Of a stretch of DNA of 64,000 nucleotides, positions 22,850-35,283 are shown piece after piece; position 1 is the first letter of the stretch; each line of letters begins with the position of its first letter. The position numbers and the translations under genes were made by a program. Under the pieces are notes generated by a model. It did no database searches and had not been told where the DNA came from. It saw nothing but the letters and a program-made list of their open reading frames with translations. Source of the stretch: Diphasiastrum complanatum (lineage: Eukaryota; Streptophyta; Lycopodiopsida; Lycopodiales; Lycopodiaceae); the NCBI GenBank assembly GCA_029204225.1, contig CM055107.1:25815391-25879390 (forward strand), written 5' to 3'.

Positions 22850-23399
22850 ATTACCACCCTCGAGAACAAGTTTATGAATTTGGTAAATAGATTACTTCTC
22901 TTTTCTTAGCAAATTGGGATGATCATGAGCCCTTAAAAAAAGACTTTGATCACCTAAATGTACACAATTCCATGGTTGCACATTTTACTATTTTATACTA
23001 CAATATAAAATCTACCACTCAATATTTTGGTTTTTAAAAATGAGCATTTTATGGACTAGATCAACTAGTCAAAGTTTGAATATCCCTCTATTCCATAAAA
23101 TATTCTTCAATTTAGATAATTTTTAGCTAAAAATTGGCGCCATAGATTTTATCCTTCAATGTCTCATAAGGTAGGGAATGTTATATTATTGTATGCTATG
23201 GTGAAGAGAAAACCATAAGATGGAAACTATTTTTAAATTCTTTTATTCTATTTTTGATGTTGATATTTCGTGTTTAATCCAAAATAGTGGTCGACCAAAA
23301 GCTTCTTTGAAAGTTTGAGTTTTTTTAATAGTGTAGAGCACGAACTTGGGCAATAACAATTTACATTTCATGTTTCAAGTAGAAGTCAAACTCTTATCG
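22850..23399. other. No recognised feature
   Basis: AT-rich sequence between the LTR fragment and a copia scrap. No motif is seen. Confidence 0.35.
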
Positions 23400-23711
23400 C
23401 TTACAACAGTGGCGACGAAGACCACCATAGCTGTAAGCTATTCAAGTAAAGCCTATAGGATTTTTGTTCCATCTACTAATCAAACTATGATAAGTAGAGA
23501 TGTGATCTTCAATGAAGATTGAATGTACATGAAGGACAATGTGGAGGAATCCCAAGAGCTTATTCATCATCGAGGAGTCTCTTCATCAAGTATTGATCAT
23601 GATGAAGATTTGTTGGGGTCGAGATTACAAGAGAGGCAGAGTCTACCAATGACTCCAAGAAGATCAACCAGACAGAGATCCGGGCCTAGAAGACTGACTT
23701 ACTTGTCTTAA
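23400..23711 (+). pseudogene. Copia integrase-RT linker fragment
   Basis: The plus strand encodes KAYRIFVPSTNQTMISRDVI, a stop, then SIDHDEDLLGSRLQERQSLP and RRSTRQRSGPRRLTYLS. This is the linker between integrase and RT in copia, comparable to copia-1 at 3244-3579. It lies in opposite orientation to the flanking LTRs, so it is a separate insertion. Confidence 0.78.
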
Positions 23712-25168
23712 AAGGACTAAAAATCATCCTAGGATAGAAAGTCATCCCTTCCACAACTCTAGTGTCAACAAAACCATGCAAAAAAATTTAAAAAGCTCGT
23801 CAAATCTTCATCAACCTTTTTTTTATGGTCATCTTTGATTGACCTTTTCTACACATAAAACTATGTTGGATTTCTCTTATATAATTCTCGTGTTGATTGC
23901 ATCCACTCAAAGTATATAGCCAAGCTCCAAACTCTAGCTCATTACTTTGCACTTTGACATCCACAGTTTCACAATTGTAACGACTAATTCAAGGATACTT
24001 TAGTCATATATATTGATGTTGCTTCTTGATGGATTTTCAAATCCTCCAAATCCATCACCACCAACATTTTAAATTTTTACACCTAAACTCTCTAGTAGTA
24101 TACAAGCGTCCATCTTCATCCCATTTCAATCAACTAAAGCTAGGTTCAAAGCATCACTCGATAAGTCATAACTTGGTCCAACAATGTTTGATTATATCGG
24201 ATTTTGTCTCCGCGCATAGGCAATAATGTCCTTAATGAGATGGTCAATTCACAAATACATCGAAAAACCATAGGTTTTTTTTATTTTTCAAGCTTTTACA
24301 TAGTGGACGAGTCCTTAAAAAGAAAAGTCTCCACAGCCTAAGGCCAAGGTAAGTTTTTAATCTAAAAAATGAACTATAACCTAACTTTGAAATTTTGGAT
24401 GAAATTTATATGCGACATCACTTGGAAACGGGGTCACTTCAACCGGCAAGGCTGTCACTCACAAATCAGGCCCTTGAATTTGAAACATTCTTAAGAAGTT
24501 GGGCATTTAGGGGCCTTTCCAACTTCGTGCTACAAATCTGACCTAATGACTTTTGAAAGTCTTCTAAACACAATTTTTGTTCCCTTCTGGAGAAGGTTTC
24601 TCCCATATGCATCTGGGTTTCCAAGGGTGGCTTGAATGGGACCAAAAAATGCTCCTCTGCCATGTGGAGGAACTCTTCCCCCACTATTTGAGAGTTACCT
24701 CTGAGGAATTTTGCTATTTCCAGCTTGTTGCCAACGATTTGTAACAGAATTCATGGCTGAATTCTCCTACTTCTAACTCGCCCTAGAACTATGTTGCACT
24801 AGCGAGCTATTACTAGCCATTTTGGGATAATTTTAGAGAGGGTATTACTCCACTGGCTGCCGATAGCATCAGCCGTTTGGCCTCCAAGGTCCACGCAGCC
24901 TGTACGGCCTTCTTCCTTCACAACAATTCTGACGCTTGTGTGCTGCCTTCTTGCGCCCTTTTACAGATACGCAGCACTCGTTTTATTCAACGTGTGGGCT
25001 CTTCGATCGTTTTCCAGGCAAACAACAACTCCAGCCATGCCACTTCAACAAGAATTTGATCTCTCCTGTGCTATGAGGAAGGATCAGATCAATCCTTCTC
25101 TTTACTAATTTTTACAGCAATGATATCTCTCGAATATCAAGTCTGTCTTTCCACACAGCCATCAACAT
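23712..25168. other. Internal region of a putative short LTR element; no gene recognised
   Basis: The region lies between the copia scrap and the primer site at 25169. Short open frames have no recognisable motif. If the flanking LTRs belong together, this is the interior of a non-autonomous element. Confidence 0.35.
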
Positions 25169-25181
25169 GGCTCTGATACCA
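25169..25181 (-). promoter_or_regulatory. Primer-binding site, initiator tRNA-Met type
   Basis: The minus strand reads TGGTATCAGAGCC three bases after an LTR end (CCCACA), a perfect match to the usual plant copia primer site. Confidence 0.9.
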
Positions 25182-25184
25182 ATT

Positions 25185-25508
25185 TGTGGGATTGATTTCA
25201 TGAAGCATTCAATGTGCTTCAACATTCACCATTCATACACGAGAAACAATCACACGAAAGAAATAGAGAGAGAGCTCCAACCCGTGTCTCATACATTCGA
25301 AATGAGAGAGGTGAGTACACACATAGAGAGAGATGAGTACTTACATAGAGGGGGTGCCTCTTAGGTAACTACCTTTAAGTTAGCGAGTCGTAAATTAACA
25401 TAAAACACCCTTAACAACATTAGACGGGCTACGGTGCCTTGGGTCCTAGTTACATTAAACATTTGATAGATAAATGTACGAGGCATAAACTTGACCATTA
25501 TTCCAGCA
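25185..25508 (-). repeat. 5' LTR of short copia-like element
   Basis: About 324 bp, from TGCTGGAATAATGG to CCCACA on the minus strand, directly before the primer site. The related start at 22849 marks the other LTR. The two differ in length and content, so the pairing is tentative. Confidence 0.65.
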
Positions 25509-25930
25509 GTGATAGGGTCAAAGTGCTTGCTTTCAGTGAAAACCTTCTGCTTTTTTTCTTGACGTCTATGTTATTATTCAAAGTACTGCAAGAATGCATT
25601 GTACACTCTGGAGAACCTGACAATCTCACCGCTGATTTCCTGGGTTAACATTGTAAAGGTGCTTGCTTTCAACAGCAGCAGATGCATCGAATGGTAAAGC
25701 TTACCTTCCAGGCTTTGCGTGGAAAGAATTAACGCTTTTATCGCATATCATATTTGCAATTTCAATACTGGATTTCCCTTGGGAATCTACTAATGCTTCT
25801 TGGTTTCCAAGGGGAGGCTCGAACTTGCGACCAAAGAAACTTTGGATGGCAACCTAACCAACAAAGCCAATCCCATTGGGTGGGAATATACTAATGACAT
25901 TATAGGTGTTCAAATCAGCATACACATTCT
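25509..25930. other. 3' flank of the ferroportin gene
   Basis: Non-coding sequence between the LTR and the stop codon at 25931. It presumably holds the 3' UTR of the minus-strand gene. No clear polyadenylation signal was identified. Confidence 0.4.
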
Positions 25931-28900
25931 TCATGGTCCAGTCGCTTCAGACTCGATGAAGAGGCCATCCGAAGAAAGTTGCCTCTGATTCTTAATATAT
26001 TTAAGCATCCAGTTCCAATACAAGAAAGTAGCAGCAGCTACAGCTGACATTGAAAGGGTAGCCAATCTACCAAAATAGGAGACATCACTAGCAACAATGG
26101 CGATTCCCATCATAGCAAGTTCTGCCAGACTTGCCAAAGATAATTCCATGATGCCAAGGAGGTTGGCCTGCGGCGTACGTAATACAGTCTGAAAAATCTG
26201 TGCATTCACAATGTCATAAGTCCAGTAACCGAGGCGTGAAACAGCCTGCAAGTGAATATTCAAAAGAATCAAGCTCTCCCTTGAGAAGGCTACATGAGAC
26301 ATGTTACAAGAAAGTCGGCATAGAAGCATTGTGCTACTTTTCTATCCACATGCAAGAAAAAATACAAGTCATGCAGCACAAGTCATCCATGAGTACAATT
26401 TCATTCTATAATGTCACGCTGAAGTATTGTATCTCGCGATCAAGATAAGGATTATCTTACTTCGATCACTACAACTCAGGTTGGTATGGAGGCAAGCAAT
26501 TGAAAGTAGAAACAAAAGTCAACCATTATGCAGGTAGCTTCTCGACTTGTCTTTAAAAACCATTTGACAAGACAATGCCCAAAATGATTATATGGTTGAT
26601 TGACAGACAGTGGCTGAGTACATAGCTGCAAGAAAACTTGGGGAGCAATTTCTTAACTAGATTGTTTGCTGATTTTGACCATTTCTACTCATGTGACATG
26701 TACATGTCAAAGAGGAACCACATAATTAACACTCGACAATCCCTCGCACATTCCGAAAAACTATCATAGCAAAATAGGTTTCTGATGTCTTCCAAATACA
26801 GCTTACTGATTCTTAAGAACCCTTTTGTCAAACATATAACTCTCTGATTCCTAATAAAACTAGAGATCATCAATAATAGCAAGGACTAAATAGCTCTTTA
26901 GAACTTACAATCAAACCTATGAAAATGTAGGTAGAAAATTGATAGCCCCAAGGGTGGCTCCAATGTACAATAACAGTCAACAAAAGCAGCACCATCTGGA
27001 AGGTAAGAGCTACTCCTCCAGCCTGAAATTGCAAAAAGAGCACAAACATAAAGAAGATCGAAGCATTACGTCATCAAATATTGTGCTTCAAAAAGTCAAT
27101 ACTTGCTTGTTTGACGTGGTAAAAAAATCATCACGAATATAGGAATTTTATCCTCCTCTGTGTGCATGCACATACCATGAGAACACCAAATTCTGCAATC
27201 AATCTTGATGAGAGGAAAGTTGCCAGAAATCCCATCAGAGCACAGTTTCCTCTAAACAAAGTGATCACCGATGGGTTCAATCCTGAAAATAATGATTTAA
27301 ACAGGTTCATAAATACAGCAGCTACGTGACAGGTATGAACAAGACTTAAAAATGAAACCCCAGCCTATGTTTACCAGATTGAGAAAGAAAAGATGTCATC
27401 AGTCCCCCAGGGCTTAGTACTGCATTAAAGTAGAGCAGGATATATGCAAGACTAGCAGGAAGTACAGGCTGTGCCAAATATGCATTCCATCCGCGCTTCA
27501 TGAAATTCATGCTTTCGACTGCAGTAACAGCAATTTTAATGGACAAAGTATTAGCACTTGACTTGGAGGTGTCTCTAAAGCATTTCTACCACAATTGCTT
27601 CCAGGAAATGAAAATATCGTTTTTGTCTTTGCAGCCTTGAAAAAAAAACATTATGTTTAACATCATTCATGATAATGCTTAGACCAGCAAGTCCTTGAAG
27701 AAAACTCAGATATGCTCTACTCATCTTTGAAGTATTTCTACTAGCAATCAACTTCCAGAAATGAATCTTTGTAGTCTTGAACTAATATGTGAAATATCAC
27801 TGTTGATAACGGTTGGACCTGCAAGCCCTTGAAGACCAGACTCAGAGAAGCTATACGCAGCGCTGAGATTGTGAATTTCAAGAAACTTGGTACGAGTCAA
27901 AACTCCATTGGACAACTTGTCTGTGAACTGGACAAGAATAATCTGCAAAAGAAAACTCCCTCCTTACACATCTCATAAATAGATAGAAGGTTACCTTATC
28001 TATGTAACTTAACCTCGGCAAATAATGGTCATAATGTGGGCATCCAGATTGAGAGGACATACCACCAGCAGAAGTGACACCAGCATTATCACGGCTGTCG
28101 CATTTATACAAATGAAAATGTTATATTTTGATAGTAGAAATCCAAAGAGGGATGGTCCTGCCATCTACAAAAGCCATAAACAGAAGTGTTGAATTTGGTT
28201 GGATGGTAGAAACTAAACGTCTCAGTAATAGACATGCACAAACAACCCCAAAACCCCAAAAAGAAGACTTCTCTATGCACCTCGCAAATGAGATCCACTC
28301 GTCGAAGAATAGCATTGGCTTTCGCTAATGCAACTGTACGGTATGGTCCAGCCAGCTGCCAAGGGAACAAAGAATTTCAACCAACAATAAAAGTGTGTTC
28401 AAAAGCTAATAAGATGGACCACATGCTATGGGAAATATTTGGGAGTACCAGCACAACCCAGTCTCTCTCAAAAGCAACCCCAGTTGCAAGACCAGTAACT
28501 CTTTCCACAGCCCCTGCAAGCAGCAGGACTATAAACCATGGCTGTAGCAATAGCACTGATGAGCTAGAGCCCATAGCTGGACCCTTGTGCAAAGCATGAA
28601 TGAGCACGCCTGCCGATATTATCATCGAGATTGTCTGAAAAAATTAGATGCAAGATAGGAGAAGTGAAAGAAGTTTCGGTACAAGGAGGATACCATGAAC
28701 ATAAACAAATCACATAACTTGAGGTTTGAAGTATGCTGCAAATACCTGTAGGCAGCTTAGTGAGATGAATGCAGACACCCTGGGCATGGAATCCAAGAAT
28801 GATCCCACCCAAGGACCCCCCACAAAAATACAAAACTGCACACACCCTCAAAAGTGTTACAGTGAGAAAATACTTGTAGGACATATAAACCAATTATACT

Positions 28901-29727
28901 TAAACCACAATTGACAACCCTTCAAATGCCAAATCATGAAAATTTTCCTAGAAAATGTTGCAAAAAGATTAACTAAGCACTGTGTAGCCACCAGAAAATT
29001 TCATCATCAAGCAAGATCTCTTTTACCTGGCCAACAAAACTAGTCAAGGCCACAGGAAGGAGGCTACTATGCAGGAAAGCAAGAATCAAAGGTACAGAAA
29101 AACGCCAGAGTCGCTCTACAAAACAAGATGCCACAAATGTCGCATAAAGTGCTGAAAGCACCAAATGCTAGAAGTCAACTACTGCCACCGTATAGCTACT
29201 ATCTCATTTCCATTTGTCACAACTGAATTTATAGCAAGAACGGCAATTAGCAAGATAACAAGCTCACAGCATTTTGAGTTGGAAGCTAACCATAAAGACC
29301 ATTTTGATATGCAGGAATTTCTGCTCCAAAGTCCTGTTCCTCAGGTGCCACAGCCTAAAAGCAGCAAGATTTGTTGTACATAGACAAGTTACTCCTCCAG
29401 TTGTCAACAATATTAGTATGGGTTAAGTGCAGATTATTTACTGTGCCGGAATAAGGGTTGGGAGCTTGCTTGATTGAGTCCTCCAGGATTGCTGTTTACT
29501 GAATCGATGTAGCTATCACAAGCCTTCCAATCCTTTGAGAGTTTGCACCTGCTAATCTCAAGCCTACACTGCCAAATGCTTCTGGAGGAAGTTCTCTGCC
29601 TTCTGCAAATGATAATGCAATGCAACAAATCAGAAGATGTCACAATAACATACCAAAACCATCTCAAAGTTTCAAAACTACAATTATTCAAAGAGCTGGA
29701 TAAGTCCTGTCTGGAAACCTTGAGCAA
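25931..29727 (-). CDS. IREG3: Ferroportin-family transporter, SLC40A3/IREG3 (MAR1) type
   Basis: Plant SLC40A3 proteins are plastid/mitochondrial envelope members of the ferroportin family, linked to iron or nicotianamine transport and, through MAR1, to aminoglycoside uptake. Eleven exons with GT-AG borders splice in one frame: 29291-29354, 29027-29151, 28746-28835, 28449-28634, 28281-28355, 28063-28164, 27819-27942, 27375-27518, 27176-27282, 26909-27022, 25931-26245. They give 481 residues without a stop. Landmarks: QNGLYALYATFVASCFVERL, SSLLPVALTSFVGQ, VAFERDWVVL, LAKANAILRRVDLICE, QPVLPASLAYILLYFNAVLS, SRLGYWTYDIVNAQIFQT. The hydrophobic segments fit a 10-12 helix carrier. An N-terminal exon ending at 29500 (GATTCA then GTAAAC) would add a basic, Ser/Arg-rich stretch (RQRTSSRSIWQCRLEI) like a transit peptide, but its start is unresolved. 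The only apparently intact host gene here. Confidence 0.9.
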
Positions 29728-30342
29728 CCACTACAGTCAACTTTGATGATCAGAGTCAACTTTTGCCACTTCCTGCAAAACACCTCTTATTGTCCTTGAT
29801 GCAGTTTAAAAATTCGCATTTGTTTCCAGTTTCCTTATTCGCATTTGTGTTCATAATATGCTGAACAATACTTTCTCAAAAACAACCTAGCATTTACTGC
29901 CGTTTGCCAACTAAAATTATATCTGCCTTCATCGCTTCAAAACAGTGTTCAGATTTTCCAGTCCTAAAAAAGACTGTACCAGAGAACAGAGTCAGTATGT
30001 TTTGAAATACTTCTGTCTTATCACCAATACATTCAACCATTCTGACTTTAGGCTAAGACTTTCATTAGATGCATTTATAATTAGACTTTTTATGCCAAAA
30101 TGATCAAATCGAAAGCGAAAATAATCTCAGCTACCATTGTGCACTTCATTTTATCATAGCCAAAAAAAAATAGATTTTAATTTCTAGCTGAGATGACATT
30201 TCACATATTTGTGAGCCTTAAGCAAACCCATGCATAGGTTATACCAAAACAAACGAAACTATTTTACACCAAGGCACCATTAAGTGTTTTGCAATATTTT
30301 CCTACTTGGAAGTTACTTGGGACCTTATGTCGGTCCGCAGTT
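29728..30342. other. Upstream flank of the ferroportin gene
   Basis: The region lies between the putative first exon and a copia LTR. It should contain the promoter, and perhaps a further 5' exon, of the minus-strand gene. No motif is clear enough to name. Confidence 0.35.
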
Positions 30343-30812
30343 TGTTAATATCATTTGGACCCCTAATGTTATTGATTGAGCCAATATGACCTCCAATCGA
30401 TTCAACTCATTGGAACCCAGTTGAAAATCTCCAACTATTGATAAGGGCCAGTAAGTTGGGTGTTGAAGCAGGAAGTTCCAGTTCTTCGTCGTCACAAGAT
30501 AGAATTCAAAACCTCAAATGTTCATATCCAAAATATTCTAGAAGAATAGACGATTTAGGGTTTCACGAGAGTATTAAAGGGGTATTGAACATCCTCTTCA
30601 AGCCACCTTTTAGAAGCTTAGTCTCACATTAAATTGCTACCATTTTGCTGTCCAAGAAAGGTCTAGACATCTGGTGCTGTCTAAAGTAATGTAAGGTCCT
30701 CGGTTACATGTTTAATGTGCTTTCTATCGATTACCGAAGCTAGGATGTTGAATTCTCTGGTTTGTAACATAGATACTTAGCACTTCAATGCTGAAATTTC
30801 TGCTTTCTCACA
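30343..30812 (+). repeat. 5' LTR of copia-3, plus-strand copy
   Basis: It begins TGTTAATATC and ends TCTCACA directly before a primer site. Near the start it shares GACCCCTAATGTTA with the copia-3 LTR at 49036-49426, identifying the family. Confidence 0.75.
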
Positions 30813-30825
30813 TGGTATCAGAGCC
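30813..30825 (+). promoter_or_regulatory. Primer-binding site, initiator tRNA-Met type
   Basis: TGGTATCAGAGCC directly follows the LTR end CA. Confidence 0.92.
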
Positions 30826-31339
30826 TCTTATGTTCTTGAGTGTTTGTTTAAACTTTGACAACCCTTTCATCTTTTGCATAGAACTTTTGATCTACATGTT
30901 AGATTCTGTTAAAACTGAACAAATCCTTTCTTATCCTAAACATATTTCTTAAACTAGCTCTTTGTGTTTTGCACTCAGAATCTCTTCTAGACACTTGTTG
31001 ACAATACAGACTTTTAATTGGCTGAGATCTTCTAAGAAGAAGATCTTCCAGTAGAAGACGACTTCCCAACTGATACTATACATGACCAAAATCAGCATTC
31101 AGTGGACAAGAAGGCCACAACATGTTCTTGGAGTTTTGGTCAACTTTCTAAAAACGTCCATTGGAAGGTACAATTTTATAATAGGAGCTTTTTTGCCAAG
31201 GTGAATACATTGCTTGGATGGTTTTCCAAAGATCTACAGGGCCATACAAGTCTTGTTGTCAAATTCCTTACTATTAGACACCGGCTACAAACCCTAGCTC
31301 TTAAAAACCCTCTATGTATTTTCTCTCTCTAGAACAGCC

Positions 31340-31480
31340 ATGTCTAACTTGAATGATGTTGCCTGAATTTAGTAAGCTGGATGACACAAGTTATAGCATA
31401 TGGAGAGATGCAAAACATTCTACTGCACAAAAATTGTCGGGGAATCATAGTAGGAGAGGAGAGTATACGCCAAAGCAGGA
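31340..31480 (+). pseudogene. gag: copia-3 gag N-terminus
   Basis: The start MSNLNDVA is followed, after a one-base shift, by LPEFSKLDDTSYSIWRDAK. It parallels the gag start on the minus strand at 48809 (MASLNDVVLSEASKLDGTNF). Copia similarity ends near 31480, before the LINE 3' end. Confidence 0.8.
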
Positions 31481-31539
31481 CAGGACTAGATGATAGCGTC
31501 ATTCCTCACTCATGACTTTTGGCAGTATACATGCTCCCA

Positions 31540-31730
31540 CATGTTTCTTATAGCATCACATCTATTTCAGTTCATAGGCTCTAGATTTGCTGCTTTTGTT
31601 ACTGTTTTGGAGACGTTTCATACGCTCCTATGGTTACCACATACTTGACATGTACATTTACTAGTCTTATATGCCTTTTGGCATGGAAAAGACATTAATA
31701 AAGCTTTCTTTGTTTCTTTCTCTCTCTAGA
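31540..31730 (+). mobile_element. LINE copy 1, 3' end only
   Basis: It aligns with the 3' UTR of LINE copy 3 (41500-41626): GGAGACGTTTCATACGCTCC, then the hairpin ATGCC-TTTT-GGCAT (31671-31684), AATAAA (31697) and AAGCTTTCTTTGTTTCTTTC ending in a CT-rich run. LINE copy 2 coding sequence begins at about 31731, immediately after this tail. Confidence 0.85.
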
Positions 31731-32192
31731 TAAGGCTCAACATCGGAGACGGAGAGTATACTGCTGCTTTGTGGATTTCCGCAAGGCCTTTGATTCAGTT
31801 CCACGGCACCTACTACTTCAGCGCTTATCCTTACTTGGTTTTTCACAGGATATCATTATGGCTATCAGCACCTTATATGAGAGGGTATTACCACACTTCA
31901 GAGATGGCAACAATTGGTCGTCTTTTATCCAGAGCATAGTTGGGGTCAAGCAGGGATGTTCACTCTCTCCCACTCTTTTTGCATTGTACATTGATGATCT
32001 AGAGCGGATCATCAAGGAGGAAGGTGGTGATGGATGTTCATTTGCTGATGTTATTATTCCTATCCTACTGTATGCGGACGATGTGGCATTGCTATCCTCT
32101 TCAGCCTCTGGGTTACAGCGACATCTTGATGCTCTCTATGGCTTTTGCTTAGTGTGGGCCCTGACCGTGAATATTGCTAAGACCAAGGTCAT
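31731..32192 (+). pseudogene. LINE copy 2, reverse transcriptase segment
   Basis: The segment encodes non-LTR RT: CCFVDFRKAFDSVPRHLLLQ, GVKQGCSLSPTLFALYIDDL and the catalytic YADD in LLYADDVALLSSS. It is 5' truncated at RT and starts directly at the tail of copy 1. At 32192 it is cut by a chromovirus LTR, and the C-terminus resumes near 36960. Confidence 0.9.
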
Positions 32193-32687
32193 TATAAAGT
32201 CCTCAATCCAAGGATCCTATTCTAAGCATGCCAATCACTTAGCAACAAAAGGGAACCTGATGGTGGACAAACCAACCCAACCAAACCTAGATCGAACGAA
32301 TCTAGCCCCCAGGCTATGGATCAATCACAAAGAGGAGTATGGCATCACACCAGCCGCATCCTGCCACCGGTCATGCTATCAAGCATACACTAGTGAGATC
32401 CCAATAGGTATACTTATACCCTCCAAGGCCCATGCACCACTAGTAGTGCACTGTGACACCTCACTGGACACCTCTGTAGCCTATCTGGGCCACGTCATCC
32501 AGTTCCCCAATGACTCACTGATAGACCCATACCAATCCACCATCAAGAGTTTAGGCCTACAACCATTAATTATGACCATGTACACATAAGGGCCCCAAAT
32601 CCCTTATAGTCACAATTAACTTACGGGTTGTCGGTCTACCGGTCCCTAGCGTGGACACGCTACCCGAGACCAGTCATGGGCATGACA
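32193..32687 (-). repeat. Chromovirus LTR
   Basis: 495 bp, starting TGTCATGCCC on the minus strand after the purine tract GGGGGAAGAA and ending ...ACTTTATA. It matches 44219-44708 and a fragment at 14991. All three end in TTTATA, so the terminus is TG...TA rather than TG...CA. It is the 3' LTR of the pol fragment at 32716-33060. Confidence 0.88.
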
Positions 32688-32715
32688 TTCTTCCCCCGTT
32701 ATTCAAATTTTGTCC

Positions 32716-33060
32716 TCAGAACTTAAAACTGGGAAAGTTCCTTCTTAAGCTTCCTTCCTGTTCCCAGGAATTATCATCGTCTATACATCCCTTCCATCGA
32801 ACCAGATGCTCGGTAACTATACGATTTCTCAATCGTTTAGTTTTTGTATCCAAGATCTTTCCGGGTTCAAGCGGAGACACACCCGATGATTCATCCAACA
32901 GGTCCAACAGGTCCAATCGATCTCCAGATCCAAGATGCTCTCCTTCACGTAGACTCTTTCAGAGACGGCTTACATGAAATACGGGATGTACTTGAGATCC
33001 ATCCGGGAGTTCCGATTGGTAAGCTTTTTCAAGATCTTAAATGGTCCTCTAGATCTAGGG
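32716..33060 (-). pseudogene. Chromovirus pol C-terminus with chromodomain
   Basis: The minus strand encodes RSRGPFKILKKLTN and a damaged HPVFHVS region, then a chromodomain: KILDTKTKRLRNRIVTEHLV, RWKGCIDDDNSWEQE and LRRNFPSFKF. Integrase-linked chromodomains steer insertion of this gypsy clade toward particular chromatin. Upstream pol is missing beyond 33060. Confidence 0.88.
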
Positions 33061-33292
33061 GACCATTAGTAATGCAAGTATAACTAGAATCTGAACTATG
33101 ATTCGTCAATCATAATTTATCGGATTCTTGTCGTATACTCAATAAAAGAACGTGATACCCTCACACAGGCAACAACCAATGATCAGAAGAATTTTCAAAC
33201 TTAGAGTCATCTCTAGTTTAGCAAATACGGCCGACCAAAAGCGACCAGTGAACTTCGAATCGCAAATGTTCATAATGTCACTTTGGTACCGT

Positions 33293-35283
33293 AAAGCCTA
33301 AACAGACACTCTATAACTACTTGGTCTATACTCGAATAAACATTTGGTAAGGTGATCAGTCGTACCAAAATTCCACTAACTTGTTTATTCATCCGGGGTA
33401 TGAATACTATCCTCTCCTATGGATTAAGTATTTCCTAGAATCCGAGTTATGATTTACCAATCCCAACTCTCCATATTCCCAAGACCATACCAATCATAAG
33501 AGCGCATTACAATTCTTAAAAGACACATGAGTTGTTCCTGAAAGACCTTTCCATTTGGAAAGTTCCAAACTTTCCCACCTCATACACGGTGCCTATAAAA
33601 GGATTGTTATCCCAAGAACGCCCTTACTTTAGACATGGCACAAATTGTCATTCCAAAGTTAGGGTCCTAATCTAAAATACATCTAGATTTTCCTCTTAAG
33701 TTCTAATCTAGAATAACTTAAGATTTACCGGAACCTCATTACATGAAGTTCTAACTTTTGGCAATCCACAACTATCCAACTCTCCTGAGTCTTCCGGGAT
33801 AGCATTTCATCAATTCCAAACGGGAAAAGAAAAGGCCAAAAGTTCTCGTGTATTCTATGCACACACATCCGTAAACGAATCCAAAATGACTCATAGACGG
33901 TGTGACTTATAAGCAATACATCTCAACAATAATATCCATAATTAAGATTATATTGTTGATTTCCAACAACTAACTCAATAGTAGCGCTTCTGACACGGTT
34001 AGTTGTATCGGATTTAGAAAATATTTAAATGTCTAGGTGTGGTACAAAAACACCACATTTAATTTGATTCTAAATCAATCCTAGGTTAATAAGCAATTCT
34101 CAATGAGAAATTACTATAACCCAACAAGAAATTGTCTCAAACACAATTCTCATCAATATGCCTATGTACCAACAACTAGTTTATGCATGCAAATAAACTT
34201 AGTTCATGGAATACTTTGTAGATCCACAGGATTAAAAGTTTGTACAAAAGGTTTTAATGATCCCACAAAGATTCACTACATAGCATATCTCTACAGATAT
34301 CTCCAGATCTGTACACAACACTTTCATAACCGAGAATCCTGTATCTTGGTTATCCTCTAAGAGAGATATTCTCAAAGAGTGCTATTTTACATCCAAAATC
34401 TCAACCGGAGATTTACTCAAAAGAATATATTGCAAACATGAATTTCCTTCCTTGCATCAACCCACGAATCTCAGTCCAAACTAAGATCAAGTTGACTATA
34501 TCCAGCAAGGAACAGGTTTCAACAACCCCCATCGTGCAATAGAATTACCAAGTTCTAACACAAATCAATCGGACTTGTTATCAGCCACTTTCCTACCGCA
34601 AGAGTACTTTCTAAATTTTTCCCTCCTTTAAATCTTCAAACCAGAAATCTACTATAATCCATAAAGGATTTTTGTAATATCTGAATATCCAATCGTTTCT
34701 GATTCATAAAACAGGTCCGTCATCTATAATAGATTCCTCCTGGATTCTCTGACAGATGCTTCTCCTTGATAATTTTCTTCTCTTCCTACTTCTCCCCTTT
34801 TTTTACAGGAAATGCCCCGAGTTCCCAAGGGGTGCATATCATTCAAGATTTGCCCAGGAGAAGTTTCAAAAGAAGAGATCCAAGATTACCAAGCTTGAGA
34901 ATTGACCCGTAAATCAGAAAAGGATTACTTGAAGATTCAAGTAGAGAAAACAATTTTAAAAAACGGTTTCATTAACCATTTCTGTGACATCGTCCATAGT
35001 CAATGGGTAATCAAAATTACCTTCCAAGGAATCACAAAAAATCGGGTTAATTAATGTGTTAAGAAAATCACCAATATATCCTTCATAAAGAAATAGCTTG
35101 CCGGGTTTCTGGTTTTGTAAATTCGAGATATCCTAAAAAAGGGGTCATGACCAATATCTCAAATTTCCGACAAAACACCCGTTTTTTATGACCGATAGTA
35201 TTTGGCATCACTAAGACTTACGACCATACCATGGTCAACTGATCCAGTTAGTTTCAGATCTTCATTTTGGAATTGCCTGCGTC
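33293..35283. repeat. Dispersed repeat R, copy 2
   Basis: Nearly co-linear with 15089-17160, with many substitutions and small indels. About 230 bp before it (33061-33292) is unassigned. No coding capacity. Confidence 0.8.

Noticed and set aside
26685-26882. 65-codon minus-strand ORF between ferroportin exons
   Set aside because: It lies in the last intron, does not continue the protein, and the flanking exons splice perfectly without it.
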